NCBI RefSeq assembly: GCF_023715345.1
Contig: NZ_JAMBNY010000001.1
Span: 806,001-870,000 of the forward strand
Source: Paenibacillus camelliae
GTDB taxonomy: Bacteria > Bacillota > Bacilli > Paenibacillales > Paenibacillaceae
Direction of reading: 5' to 3'
Length of the DNA: 64,000 bases
Shown here: positions 7,826 to 17,182 of the stretch, piece by piece
How positions within the stretch are numbered: position 1 is the stretch's first letter
How the letters are laid out: each line of letters begins with the position of its first letter
Notes under the pieces: model-generated
What the model saw: the letters and a program-made list of their open reading frames with translations, nothing else
Database searches by the model: none
What the model was told of the DNA's origin: nothing
Position numbers and translations under genes: made by a program

Positions 7826-9745
7826 TTAAGACGGGATGTATAGCAGCTGGCCTGCTGTAATGGCTGATTCATGCAAGTTGTTACGCACTAATATATCTCG
7901 TGCACTAATGTTATACCGCGTAGCAATTTGCTCTAGGGTATCGTCTTTTTGCACAATAATCATGCGGATACGCTTAAATTCATTCTGCTCAGGTCGTTTG
8001 CTAATAAATAGCTGCTTCCACTGAACCTCATCATCCGCTGCTTGCTGCGCGGCTGCCTCAGCCTGTTGTCGATCTTCTTCCTGCTTCTGAAGGTTTGCAG
8101 CTTGCTGAGCGGCCTGTTCCCTTAAGCTAGAATTCAATATGGTGCGAATCCCCTGCGTTTCATTCTCCTCTTTGTTGCCGTTTAATGCGATGTGAAGCTC
8201 GCGTGTAGCAGGAGGCTCTGTTACTTGTTCACTTACTTGTTCGTTAGCTTCCTCTGCTTCCTCCGCCCGCTCCTCTTCTTGTTGTTCATTATCATTCTGC
8301 TCTTGATCGGCTTCGCTTTGCTCCTCGGATTCTTCTGCCTGATCTTCTTCTGCCTGTGCACGTTCCTCCGAAGCTACTGGCTCCCATGCACTCCATTGCT
8401 CTGCGCTGTCTTGCTTTTCGCTGTCCTGCGCTAGATCTGAGTTATTGGCAGTAATCTCCTCTTGCAGTGCAGTTTCCTCTTCACGTGCCTCACTGGCAGA
8501 TTGCTCATTATGCGTAAACTGAGAAGCCTGTTCAGCTTGATAGGAGAACTGCTCCTCTGCTTCCTCCACCACCTGCTCTTCTGATGCTTGATTAGCGTTC
8601 GCTTCTTGCTGCTCCACCACTCGAGCAAAGCTCCAATGGTCCTCATTGGTTACAGCCTGCTCTGGAGCAGGTGCGTATTTTTGCTCAATAAACTGAACAT
8701 AGCTCGACAGCTGATCTGCCGTGGACTGCTCCCAGTTATAGCTATTAAGGTCTGGACGTGACTGATCCTGCTGCGCTGCATCTATCTGTTCTTCGGGAGC
8801 CGCCTCTATCTGATTATGATATAAAGAGGCTTCCGGATAAGTATACTGCTCCTGCGGTGCTTCCTCTGTCTGTTCCTCTACACGATATGGCTGCTCGTAT
8901 GGGTAGGTATAACGAGCTTCTTCCTGCTGTTCACCTTCATACTGCTGCATCCCTTCGCCTGAATGCTCTGCCGCTGCGTAATAAGCTTCAACCTGTTGCT
9001 CCGCAGACTCGTAGGGTGAAGCTGCCTCATATTGCTGTGCCGCTTCATAATAATTTTCTGCAGCATACTGTCTAGCATCCTCATTTTGGTCAGCTGCTTC
9101 ATGCTGCTGAACCGCTTCGTATTGCTGGAATGTCTCGTACTGATGAGCTTCCGTATATTGCTCGGCTCCCTCAGTTTGCTGTGCTTCATATTCTCTTTCT
9201 TCTTGACTCTGCTCAGCCTCTCCATATTGCTGAGCTGCCTCGTATTGATGAACTGCCTCATACTGCTGGGCGTAATTGAACTGCTGCTCAGCTTCTTGTG
9301 CATTCTCTTCTCTGCCATCTTCCTCTTCGCCACGAGAGTGCGATGCAGTAAAGGCTTCCACATTCCAACTATCGCTTTCTTCTTCCTGCTCTAGCGTAAT
9401 ACCGCGCAGCGATAATATCCCTGTTAGATTAAGTGCACGTGATGACAGCAGCACGACGTCAAACGTATCAATATCTACCGTTATTTCATCAAGCTTCGTT
9501 ACACGATTCATTGGCAGTGTAATTTCTACTGGAATCCAATGCTCAAGCGCAACTTGCTCGTCCCCTGCTCCTTGAGCTCGATAAATACCGTTCAATACAA
9601 GCTGGCCCTGTAAAACCGCATTTTCACCTTGATCTATCACTTGAATCCGAGGTACTAGCTCAATTTCCTCCAGCTCATCAATTGCTGCTACATTTTCAGG
9701 TAAATGTACACGCTCATAAATATCAAATCGAAGTCCATTAGACAC
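7826..9745 (-). CDS. spoVID: SpoVID-like spore coat morphogenetic protein with LysM
   Basis: 639 residues. The N-terminal domain (about 1-140: LRFDIYERVHLPENV, then VLQGQLVLNGIYRAQG and PVEITLPMNRV) resembles SpoVID, which guides coat encasement in the mother cell. The C-terminal 46 residues form a LysM domain (MIIVQKDDTLEQIATRYNI ... QLLYIPS). Between them lie about 400 residues of low-complexity Q/E/A/Y sequence with degenerate QYEAxQQ units. Position supports the call: in Bacillus spoVID lies between hemL and valS, with ysxE, which is absent here. The frame extends to 9796, but GGGAGG lies seven bases before the GTG at 9745 (VSNGLRF), which is taken as the start. It is longer than Bacillus SpoVID (about 575 residues). 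Confidence 0.85.
   Translation of the reverse strand: MSNGLRFDIYERVHLPENVAAIDELEEIELVPRIQVIDQGENAVLQGQLVLNGIYRAQGAGDEQVALEHWIPVEITLPMNRVTKLDEITVDIDTFDVVLLSSRALNLTGILSLRGITLEQEEESDSWNVEAFTASHSRGEEEDGREENAQEAEQQFNYAQQYEAVHQYEAAQQYGEAEQSQEEREYEAQQTEGAEQYTEAHQYETFQQYEAVQQHEAADQNEDARQYAAENYYEAAQQYEAASPYESAEQQVEAYYAAAEHSGEGMQQYEGEQQEEARYTYPYEQPYRVEEQTEEAPQEQYTYPEASLYHNQIEAAPEEQIDAAQQDQSRPDLNSYNWEQSTADQLSSYVQFIEQKYAPAPEQAVTNEDHWSFARVVEQQEANANQASEEQVVEEAEEQFSYQAEQASQFTHNEQSASEAREEETALQEEITANNSDLAQDSEKQDSAEQWSAWEPVASEERAQAEEDQAEESEEQSEADQEQNDNEQQEEERAEEAEEANEQVSEQVTEPPATRELHIALNGNKEENETQGIRTILNSSLREQAAQQAANLQKQEEDRQQAEAAAQQAADDEVQWKQLFISKRPEQNEFKRIRMIIVQKDDTLEQIATRYNISARDILVRNNLHESAITAGQLLYIPS
8900..9330 (-). 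repeat. degenerate QYEA-type tandem repeats inside the SpoVID-like gene
   Basis: This part of the gene encodes many irregular units such as QQYEAVHQYEAAQQY, HQYETFQQYEAVQQHE and QQYEAASPYESAEQ. The units are about 7-8 residues long and drift in sequence, so the DNA repeats (variants of TACTGCTG/TATTGCTG with TTCATA or CTCATA) are imperfect. The array is likely to vary in length between strains. Confidence 0.65.
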
Positions 9746-9831
9746 GAAAAAGCCTCCCTTCACAATAATGAATGCTTGTTTTACAAAAGCTTTCACTATT
9801 TATCTATATGGTGAAGGAAGGCTACGCATGA

Positions 9832-10797
9832 CTAACTTTTAGTTATATCCTGCTTAATTTGTGCATACCAATCCGGTAGTTTTGATTCGATGACAAGCTC
9901 CTCAGCTGTAACCGGGTGGACAAAGGTTAGGCTCGAACCGTGCAATGCCTGATGACTAAGCAGCTCCGTATTACCGCCGTATAGATAATCGCCGACGAGC
10001 GGGTGACGGATATGACTCATATGTACGCGAATTTGGTGAGTTCGTCCTGTTTCGAGCGATAGCTTAACAACGGAATACTTCTCGCCGCTCTCCAGCAGCT
10101 CATAATGGGTGACAGCGTGCTCACCCTTCGGATTCACAATTCTTCGCTTAGGCTGATGACGATCCTTGCCTATCGGCTCGCTAATTGTCCCTTTTTTTGA
10201 TTTTAATTGACCGTGAACAATCGCTACATACTTACGATCTATCTCTTTATTTCTCATTTGCTCATCTAGTCGCTGCTGTGCCAGCTCATTCTTCGCATAT
10301 AACACAGGTCCTGATGTATCATCATCCAAGCGATGAATGTGACGGACGATAATAGGATCATTGCTGCGCAGCATATGAACAGCGACAGCAACATCCAAGC
10401 TGTTACGCTGACCTTTGTTCGCACCGTGGACAGGCATCCCTGCAGGCTTGTTAGCGACTAGCAAATGATCATCCTCGTACAGCACTTCAATTTTTGGAGC
10501 GCCAACCTTTGCCTCTGTCTTAGCCGCACGGTAATCTGCATCCTGTTCTAGATCAGCATACGTATAGGCGAGCAGATGCAGATCCTCTCCGACAAATCGA
10601 ATTCCACCTACAGAGAAAATCCGATTCAACCATTTTGCGGGAAAAACTGAACAGGCGAGCAGCCATTGCCGCACAAGATGCGGGTGACTGCCGACCTTAG
10701 GCTGATATTGTGCCTGCTCTGCTGTTAAGCGTTTTTTTAATTCCGTATAATTCAACACAAGCTCTGTTCCTTCTCGCGAGAGTAACCCCTCTAACAT
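9832..10797 (-). CDS. RluA-family 23S rRNA/tRNA pseudouridine synthase
   Basis: 321 residues. RluA-family enzymes isomerise specific uridines to pseudouridine in rRNA or tRNA. The catalytic motif HIHRLDDDTSGPVLYAKN is present, with the essential aspartate of HRLD. The second conserved block is SLETGRTHQIRVHMSHI, followed by HPLVGDYLYGG. There is no clear S4 domain at the N-terminus. A GTG at 10806 opens the frame, but GAGG sits eight bases before the ATG at 10797 (MLEGLL), so that start is chosen. It is the last gene before spoVID and lies 18 bases after hemL, so it is probably part of the hem transcript. The exact target uridine cannot be told from sequence. Confidence 0.9.
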   Translation of the reverse strand: MLEGLLSREGTELVLNYTELKKRLTAEQAQYQPKVGSHPHLVRQWLLACSVFPAKWLNRIFSVGGIRFVGEDLHLLAYTYADLEQDADYRAAKTEAKVGAPKIEVLYEDDHLLVANKPAGMPVHGANKGQRNSLDVAVAVHMLRSNDPIIVRHIHRLDDDTSGPVLYAKNELAQQRLDEQMRNKEIDRKYVAIVHGQLKSKKGTISEPIGKDRHQPKRRIVNPKGEHAVTHYELLESGEKYSVVKLSLETGRTHQIRVHMSHIRHPLVGDYLYGGNTELLSHQALHGSSLTFVHPVTAEELVIESKLPDWYAQIKQDITKS

Positions 10798-10815
10798 TGC
10801 ATTCACCTCAACCGA

Positions 10816-12108
10816 TTATTTTAGCTGTGACAGCGCATATTCATGAGCAGCAATCGTATGTTCAATATCCTCATCACTATGCACGATGGACAAAAATAAT
10901 CCTTCAAATTGAGATGGCGGAACACTAACACCTTGATCAAGCATATGTCTGAAATAATTTGTAAAGTAGTCGATATTGGATGATTTTGCTGTTTCGAAGT
11001 TAATAACCTTCTCAGCGGTAAAGAATGGACATACCATCGATCCAACACGATTTACAGTAAGCGGTATGTCATACTTACGAGCATTGTCCTCGAAGCCCTG
11101 TTGCAGACGAGCAGCTTTGACGTCAAGCTGTTCGTAGGCTTCTTTGGTCATTAGCTTTAATGTGGTATAGCCTGCAGCCATCGCTAGTGGATTGCCTGAC
11201 AATGTACCTGCTTGATAGATTGGTCCGCTTGGGGCAATTTGCTCCATAATTTCAGCTCGACCACCATAAGCGCCAACTGGTAGTCCGCCACCGATAACTT
11301 TACCGAAGCAAGTTAGATCAGGCGTTACGCCAAATTTACCTTGCGCGCACGAATAATCAACACGGAAGCCCGTCATAACCTCATCAAAAATAAGCAAGCT
11401 TCCATACTGTGTAGTAAGCTCTCTTAGACCCTCTAGGAAGCCTGGAAGCGGTGGCACTACGCCCATATTGCCCGCTATAGGCTCAACAATAACACAGGCA
11501 AGCTCTTCGCCGAAGCGCTCGAACGCAAGCTTCACACTTTCAATATCGTTATATGGTACCGTTATCGTGTTTTGCGCGACGGATTCCGGAACCCCTGGCG
11601 AGTCTGGCAAGCCAAGTGTAGCTACACCTGACCCAGCCTTAATGAGCAGGCTGTCTGCATGACCGTGATAGGAGCCTTCAAACTTCAATATTTTTGAACG
11701 CTTTGTATAGCCGCGAGCTAAGCGAAGCGCACTCATCGTAGCCTCTGTCCCAGAGTTCACCATACGTACAATATCAACAGACGGTACACGCTCAACAACG
11801 AGCTCCGCCATTAACGTTTCCAGCTCAGTCGGTGCACCGAAGCTCGTACCCTTTACAGCCGTCTCCTGCAGCGCTTTAACAACCTCAGGATGGGCATGTC
11901 CTGCAATTAATGGTCCCCACGACAATATGTAATCAATATAGCTATTACCATCGATGTCATAGATTCTGCTGCCTTCTCCTCGCTCCACATAAACAGGAGT
12001 TAAGCCCACAGATTTATAAGCGCGGACTGGACTGTTTACTCCACCAGGAATAACCTTCTTCGCACGCTCAAACGCTTGCTTAGACAAAGTATCAATACGT
12101 TTCGCCAT
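10816..12108 (-). CDS. hemL: glutamate-1-semialdehyde 2,1-aminomutase
   Basis: 430 residues, the standard length. The PLP enzyme converts glutamate-1-semialdehyde to 5-aminolevulinate, the second step of the C5 heme pathway. It is a class III aminotransferase: [15 protein letters not shown] near the N-terminus, [26 protein letters not shown] and the PLP lysine in [18 protein letters not shown] (K270). Two ATGs are possible. The ATG at 12108 lies one base after the hemB stop and has AGGGGG at proper distance, whereas the ATG at 12117 has none. It is the sixth hem gene of the operon headed by hemA. Confidence 0.97.
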   Translation of the reverse strand: MAKRIDTLSKQAFERAKKVIPGGVNSPVRAYKSVGLTPVYVERGEGSRIYDIDGNSYIDYILSWGPLIAGHAHPEVVKALQETAVKGTSFGAPTELETLMAELVVERVPSVDIVRMVNSGTEATMSALRLARGYTKRSKILKFEGSYHGHADSLLIKAGSGVATLGLPDSPGVPESVAQNTITVPYNDIESVKLAFERFGEELACVIVEPIAGNMGVVPPLPGFLEGLRELTTQYGSLLIFDEVMTGFRVDYSCAQGKFGVTPDLTCFGKVIGGGLPVGAYGGRAEIMEQIAPSGPIYQAGTLSGNPLAMAAGYTTLKLMTKEAYEQLDVKAARLQQGFEDNARKYDIPLTVNRVGSMVCPFFTAEKVINFETAKSSNIDYFTNYFRHMLDQGVSVPPSQFEGLFLSIVHSDEDIEHTIAAHEYALSQLK

Positions 12109-12109
12109 A

Positions 12110-13108
12110 TTAAGCATCCCCCTTCAGCCATCTTGCGGCATCCTTAGCATGATAAGTAATGAGAAGCGATGCTCCCGCACGCTTCATGCCGAGCAAGGTT
12201 TCCAGTACAATCGCCCGCTCATCTATCCAGCCATTCGCTGCTGCTGCCTTCACCATCGAATATTCAGCACTTACGTTGTAGGCAACAACCGGAAGGTCAA
12301 ATTGATCAACCAGCGTACGCACGATGTCAAGATAAGCTAGTGCTGGCTTTACCATTAAGAAGTCGGCACCTTCCTCCACATCACTTTCTGCCTCGCGCAG
12401 CGCCTCTACAGCGTTAGCTGGGTCCATTTGATACGTTTTGCGGTCGCCGAACTGCGGCGCGGAGTGCGCAGCGTCACGGAACGGACCGTAATATGCCGAC
12501 GCGTACTTCACAGAGTATGACATAATGGCAATATCTACAAAGCCCGCTTCATCAAGCCCTTGTCTGATCGCTGCTACAAATCCATCCATCATATTAGAGG
12601 GAGCGATAATGTCCGCACCCGCCTTCGCCTGCGAAACCGCAGTTTTTACAAGAAGCTGCAGTGACTCGTCATTAACAATCTCTGCAACGCCTGTCGCTTC
12701 GTCCACATGCACTACTCCACAATGACCGTGATCTGTAAATTGACATAGGCAAGTGTCTGCAATGACAACAAGCTGTGGTGCCCATTGCTTGATCGCGCGA
12801 ATAGCCTGCTGAACGATTTCCTCGTCATCATACGCGGAGCTGCCTACTTCATCCTTATAATTAGGTACCCCGAAAATAAGGACGGACTGAATACCTAGCG
12901 CGACAACCTCTTCGATCTCCAGCTTTAATTGATCCATCGATAAATGATAAACACCTGGCATAGATGGAATAGGCTCTCTTACATTTTCGCCATGTGTAAC
13001 AAAGATAGGATAGATAAAATCTTCAACCTGCAGCGTATGCTCTCGCAGCATGCTTCTTAATGCTGCAGAACGTCTTAATCTGCGGTTTCGAGTAATTGGA
13101 AATGCCAT
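12110..13108 (-). CDS. hemB: porphobilinogen synthase (delta-aminolevulinic acid dehydratase)
   Basis: 332 residues. It condenses two 5-aminolevulinates into porphobilinogen. The zinc-binding cysteine cluster [14 protein letters not shown] is intact (C120, C122, C130). The Schiff-base lysines lie in [15 protein letters not shown] (K201) and [12 protein letters not shown] (K254). The ATG at 13108 follows the cobA-hemD stop directly and has GGAGG ahead of it within that gene, indicating translational coupling. hemL follows with one base between. Confidence 0.97.
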   Translation of the reverse strand: MAFPITRNRRLRRSAALRSMLREHTLQVEDFIYPIFVTHGENVREPIPSMPGVYHLSMDQLKLEIEEVVALGIQSVLIFGVPNYKDEVGSSAYDDEEIVQQAIRAIKQWAPQLVVIADTCLCQFTDHGHCGVVHVDEATGVAEIVNDESLQLLVKTAVSQAKAGADIIAPSNMMDGFVAAIRQGLDEAGFVDIAIMSYSVKYASAYYGPFRDAAHSAPQFGDRKTYQMDPANAVEALREAESDVEEGADFLMVKPALAYLDIVRTLVDQFDLPVVAYNVSAEYSMVKAAAANGWIDERAIVLETLLGMKRAGASLLITYHAKDAARWLKGDA

Positions 13109-14671
13109 TTATTTTTCCTCCTGTTCAATTCGCTGTGCAGCATTATAGCCAACGAGAGCAGCCGTTAAAGATTCAATCGTCGCTTCCTCAGCTTCTATCG
13201 TAACCTTCAGTCCGAAGCTCTCAATAGTGGCCGTTGTAATTGGGCCAATGCTTGCAATTGGATATTGTGAGATCAAGGCAACAGGATCTTCGATCCCTGC
13301 TTGCTCCAACACCTTTATTAAATTTTTTACTGTAGAAGAGCTAGTAAAGGTCAGCATATGAATATGCTTTTCCTTTAACCAATCTATAATGATCGGCTCC
13401 TGCAGCGGAGCGATTACCGTTTCATATACACTAATCTCATCAGCATGAATGCCTTGTTGACGCAGCTGCTCCGGCAGCACTGCACGCGCTAAATCTCCGC
13501 GTGGCAAGAGCACGCGCTCACCAGGCTGTAAAACATGCTCAAATGCTTCTAATAATCCCTCTGCATCATAACGTGATGCTTGAAGGTCTACCTTTATTCC
13601 ACGCTGCTCAAGCGCTTCAGCTGTCTTCGGACCGACAGCGGCAACGCGAGCTTTATAAAACTTTCGAATATCCAATCGATGCTCAATAAGGTATTGGAAA
13701 AAGTACTCTACGCCATTCACACTAGTAAAAGCAAGCCAGTCATAGCCTTCTGCTTGCTTTAAGCAGGCTTCAATATGCTGTAAATGCTGAGATTCCTGAG
13801 GCTTACGTACTTCAATAACAGGAAACTCACAGGGCTCTCCACCAAGCGCTTCAATCATTTCAGCGAAATCACTTGCTTGCGCTCGTGCTCGTGTTACAAG
13901 AATTCGCATTCCGAACAACGGCATCTTCTCGTACCACTGCAACGCTTCTCGTTGCTTCACTACATCCCCTACAATGATAATGGCTGGTGATTCAAACTTA
14001 CGCGTCCTAACTAGCTCAGCAATGGTACCGAGCGTGCCAACTAACGTTTGCTGCTCTGGCGTCGTCCCCCAACGAACGAGCGCTACAGGGGTATCTGCGC
14101 TTCTCCCATGCTTCATAAGCTGCTTTGATATGTAATCTATTTTGGCTACACCCATTAAAAATAAAAGCGTACCCGTAGCATTCGTTACCTTATCCCAATA
14201 TATGGACCGATCTAATTTCTCAGGGCTTTCATGTCCTGTAATAATCGATAACGACGATGCATGCTCACGATGTGTAACGGGAATTCCTGCATACGCAGGC
14301 ACGGATATAGCCGACGTTATTCCGGGGATAATCTCAAAATCAATATTATGCTTTCTCAGCAAACCTGCTTCCTCGCCAACACGACCAAAAATTGTCGGAT
14401 CTCCACCCTTTAATCGTGTTACCGTATGTCCTTCGAGTGCCAAATCTACGAGCAGCTGATTAATGTCCTCCTGCTTCATCGTATGTCGGTCAGGAAGCTT
14501 CCCAACATATACACGCTTTACATCTGGTCTAGCGTAGCGCAATAGTCTGGGACTTGCTAGCCGGTCATATACGATCGCAGTGCATTCTTTAATACACTGC
14601 ATCCCACGTATCGTAATGAGTCTAGGATCGCCTGGACCGGCGCCTACCAAATAAACTTTACCCTTGTTCAT
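13109..14671 (-). CDS. cobA-hemD: uroporphyrinogen-III C-methyltransferase / uroporphyrinogen-III synthase fusion
   Basis: 520 residues in two domains. Residues about 1-245 are a SUMT (CobA) methyltransferase: VYLVGAGPGDPRLITIRG, LVxxAL..VTRLKGGDPTIFGR, PGITSAISVPAYAGIPVTHR. It methylates uroporphyrinogen III to precorrin-2. Residues about 252-515 are HemD, which cyclises hydroxymethylbilane to uroporphyrinogen III (start ILVTRARAQASDFAEMI, then DWLAFTSVNGVEYFF and LTFTSSSTVKNLI). One polypeptide therefore makes the branch-point intermediate and diverts it to siroheme. Such fusions are typical of Paenibacillus and some clostridia, whereas Bacillus has a stand-alone hemD. It lies two bases after hemC and directly precedes hemB. 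Confidence 0.95.
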   Translation of the reverse strand: MNKGKVYLVGAGPGDPRLITIRGMQCIKECTAIVYDRLASPRLLRYARPDVKRVYVGKLPDRHTMKQEDINQLLVDLALEGHTVTRLKGGDPTIFGRVGEEAGLLRKHNIDFEIIPGITSAISVPAYAGIPVTHREHASSLSIITGHESPEKLDRSIYWDKVTNATGTLLFLMGVAKIDYISKQLMKHGRSADTPVALVRWGTTPEQQTLVGTLGTIAELVRTRKFESPAIIIVGDVVKQREALQWYEKMPLFGMRILVTRARAQASDFAEMIEALGGEPCEFPVIEVRKPQESQHLQHIEACLKQAEGYDWLAFTSVNGVEYFFQYLIEHRLDIRKFYKARVAAVGPKTAEALEQRGIKVDLQASRYDAEGLLEAFEHVLQPGERVLLPRGDLARAVLPEQLRQQGIHADEISVYETVIAPLQEPIIIDWLKEKHIHMLTFTSSSTVKNLIKVLEQAGIEDPVALISQYPIASIGPITTATIESFGLKVTIEAEEATIESLTAALVGYNAAQRIEQEEK

Positions 14672-14673
14672 CG

Positions 14674-15621
14674 TTATCCCTCAATCTTTGCTAGTATGTC
14701 GCGCGCTCCGTCATCCAGCAATTGACGCGCTACCTGTTCTCCTAGTTGAACCGCATCTGCTCCACGCTGAACTGACTTTAATAGGGTTACACCATCAGGA
14801 GAGCCTACAATTCCTGTTAACTCTAATACTTCTTCATCTCCATTGCGTTCAACGATCGTTGCGTGTGCACCGATTGGCACCTGACAGCCACCTTGAAGTG
14901 TACCGAGAAAGCTGCGTTCTGCCGCCACTGTAATCTCAGAATCATGATCGTTAAGCAGTGCTAACAGCTCCTTGACACTCTCGTCTGCGGTTCTGCATTG
15001 TACTCCTAGCGCACCTTGACCGACAGCTGGCACACATACATCAGCTGGCAATAACGTAGAAATTTTATGCTCCCAGCCCATACGCATTAAGCCTGCCGTA
15101 GCTAATACAATCGCATCAAAGCCCTCCGTCTCAAGCTTGCGTATACGAGAATCAATATTTCCTCTAATCCACTGAATATCTAGATCCGGACGTGCATATT
15201 TTAGCTGACTGCTGCGGCGCAAGCTGCTTGTTCCGACCTTTGCTCCTTGTGGAAGGTCCTCGAAGGAGTAGCCCTGCTTCAGCACAAGACAATCTTGTGG
15301 CGTAAGACGCTTTGGCACTGCACCAATCATTAATCCCTCTGGCAGCTCGTATGGCATATCCTTCATGCTGTGAATCGCTAAGTCGATATCGCTATTCAGC
15401 AGCGCTTGCTCGATCTCCTTTACAAAAAGCCCTTTACCGCCAACCTTAGAAAGTGTAACGTCAAGAATTTTATCGCCCTTTGTTACAATTTTATGTATCT
15501 CAAAACTGTAAGGCAGATCATGCTTTTGACATAGCTCTTCCAGCTGTTTAATCACTTGCCCTGTTTGCGTTAAAGCAAGCTGGCTCTGACGTGTTCCAAC
15601 TTTAATTACTCTAGCTTCCAT
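14674..15621 (-). CDS. hemC: hydroxymethylbilane synthase (porphobilinogen deaminase)
   Basis: 315 residues. It polymerises four porphobilinogens into hydroxymethylbilane on a dipyrromethane cofactor. The cofactor-bearing cysteine is C246 in LQGGCQVPIGAHA. Other hallmarks are VGTRQSQLALTQ at the start, LAIHSMKDMP with the catalytic aspartate region, and GTSSLRRSSQL. The frame runs up to 15684, but the true start is probably the ATG at 15621 (MEARVIKVGTR), which has GGTGAGG nine bases ahead. It overlaps the upstream precorrin-2 dehydrogenase gene by 11 bases. Confidence 0.97.
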   Translation of the reverse strand: MEARVIKVGTRQSQLALTQTGQVIKQLEELCQKHDLPYSFEIHKIVTKGDKILDVTLSKVGGKGLFVKEIEQALLNSDIDLAIHSMKDMPYELPEGLMIGAVPKRLTPQDCLVLKQGYSFEDLPQGAKVGTSSLRRSSQLKYARPDLDIQWIRGNIDSRIRKLETEGFDAIVLATAGLMRMGWEHKISTLLPADVCVPAVGQGALGVQCRTADESVKELLALLNDHDSEITVAAERSFLGTLQGGCQVPIGAHATIVERNGDEEVLELTGIVGSPDGVTLLKSVQRGADAVQLGEQVARQLLDDGARDILAKIEG

Positions 15622-16270
15622 CTTCCGTATCCTCACCTTCGTCCAGTACATTTCTATCAACCAACGATGCATACCAAGCTTCAAATGGTATATCCATCAC
15701 ATGCATAGCTTCCTTCGCAGCATCGGATAGCAGTTTTTTTCGCTGCTCAGCGCTCAAATTGCTGCGGAGCACTTGAGCACGCAGCTGCTTCATAAGCTGC
15801 TGGGCATTCGCATAACGCGGCAAATAATGTTGCTCCAGCTCCTGCTTCATCATTTTCACCAAGCTTGGGCTGCTGCCAGCAGATGAGATCGCTGCAGTTA
15901 GCTCTCCAGACCTCGCAATGGCAGGCGTTATAAAGCTTCCTTGCTGTCCTTCACTCACATTACAAACCAGTATATCGTATTTCTTCGCATCATTGCTAAT
16001 TTGTTCATTCAGCTGTGCATCATCGGTAGCGGCAAATACTAGTGTTGCCGCTTCCAGTAAATGCGGCTCATAACGCTGATCTAGCCACTGGATCTCCTTC
16101 CGATCAGCTAGCAGCTGCAAGGGAGCACTTAGCTGAGGAGAAACAACACGTACAAGCTCTGCCCCGCTCTCTAGCAGCCCAGCAATTTTTTTCGCTGCAA
16201 TGCTTCCACCACCAATTACAACAATACGCTGAGCTTGAAGGTTGAGCATTATAGGATAATAAGCTGTCAT
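15611..16270 (-). CDS. precorrin-2 dehydrogenase (siroheme synthase N-terminal type)
   Basis: 219 residues. It oxidises precorrin-2 to sirohydrochlorin with NAD; Met8-type members also insert iron. The Rossmann motif is RIVVIGGGSIAAKKIAGLLESGA (about 15-37), followed by NVSEGQQGSFITPAIARSGELTAAIS and SSAGSSPSLVKMMKQEL, the central precorrin-2 binding part. Together with the CobA domain encoded two genes downstream, the operon carries most of the siroheme branch. In Bacillus the equivalent (ylnF) is in a sulphur operon, not the hem operon. The start has GAGG seven bases ahead. Whether it also chelates iron is unknown. Confidence 0.9.
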   Translation of the reverse strand: MTAYYPIMLNLQAQRIVVIGGGSIAAKKIAGLLESGAELVRVVSPQLSAPLQLLADRKEIQWLDQRYEPHLLEAATLVFAATDDAQLNEQISNDAKKYDILVCNVSEGQQGSFITPAIARSGELTAAISSAGSSPSLVKMMKQELEQHYLPRYANAQQLMKQLRAQVLRSNLSAEQRKKLLSDAAKEAMHVMDIPFEAWYASLVDRNVLDEGEDTEDGS

Positions 16271-16295
16271 GTAACCGCCTCACTAACAACCTTCA

Positions 16296-17114
16296 CTAAT
16301 GGAAGGAAGAATATTCACCAGAAAGCATATTCACAATCTGAATAGCGTAAGCAACTAAATACAGTCGTGCAATGTCATGGCCTGGCTTTTTATGTACTGC
16401 ACGCTGATAAATGAAATAGCCATAAATTCCAATCGCGCATACACTCATAATGATCTGTATATCTAGGAGCATAATTGCTTTTCCTTCAATCATAATCGGC
16501 ACTAGCGCGATGGCAAGCGACATAACAAGCAGTGGAAATCCGATGATGACCATACGCTCCATCGTACCTGCAATAACTTCGAGGCTGGGAAACCTGCGCA
16601 GCCATTTCATCCACTTTTTCTTTTTGAGCGCATAATGCACGATGAGATACATCACAGCAAGCAATGCACCAACGGTTAGAATCGCGTATGCACTAATAAC
16701 GAGACTGATATGCACATATAGCAGCTCTCGTGTTGTTCGCCACATCTCTAGCGTATTACCTTCTTGCTTTCTGCTATATAGGTTAAGCGCGAACAAAGAA
16801 AATCCAATAATATTGACAAAAAACACAATAAGCTCAATTCGGTAGAAGCGCCTTACAATAAACGAGAGCGTAATCAATATCCAAGAAAACAGCTGCATAA
16901 GGTCAACATTCGTAAATGCGAAAACTGGCTCCTTCCACTCCGTTATGAGCCTTATGCATAAAAAGCCTCCTGAGAGCATCCATACAAAAACAAGAAGCCC
17001 TGTGCCTAGCTGCTTCGCTTTCCGATTTTCGTAAACAAAATCTGAAAAGTAAAACAGCAGACTCAGGGCATATATATAGACGACCGTGTCGTATATCCAC
17101 AATTCCCAATTCAT
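16296..17114 (-). CDS. hemX: HemX / CcsA-like membrane protein
   Basis: 272 residues with about eight predicted membrane helices (for example VVYIYALSLLFYFSDFVY, LLVFVWMLSGGFLCI, LVISAYAILTVGALLAVMYL). It resembles the cytochrome c assembly protein family. In Bacillus HemX lies in the same position after hemA and negatively affects the level of glutamyl-tRNA reductase. Conserved tryptophan-rich and histidine features are limited (WRTTRELLYVHISLVISAYA contains the typical histidine). It sits between hemA and the precorrin-2 dehydrogenase gene, with AGGGTGG ahead of the ATG. Confidence 0.88.
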   Translation of the reverse strand: MNWELWIYDTVVYIYALSLLFYFSDFVYENRKAKQLGTGLLVFVWMLSGGFLCIRLITEWKEPVFAFTNVDLMQLFSWILITLSFIVRRFYRIELIVFFVNIIGFSLFALNLYSRKQEGNTLEMWRTTRELLYVHISLVISAYAILTVGALLAVMYLIVHYALKKKKWMKWLRRFPSLEVIAGTMERMVIIGFPLLVMSLAIALVPIMIEGKAIMLLDIQIIMSVCAIGIYGYFIYQRAVHKKPGHDIARLYLVAYAIQIVNMLSGEYSSFH

Positions 17115-17182
17115 CTTTGCACCACCCTGCGTTCTACTTCAATATGCATGTTCGAAACCTGAGGGCACTAACATTAGAAAGG

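Noticed and set aside
8900..9330. Repetitive DNA that could be mistaken for a CRISPR or minisatellite
   Set aside because: The units are degenerate, in frame, and encode the low-complexity spacer of the SpoVID-like protein; there are no unique spacers or cas genes.
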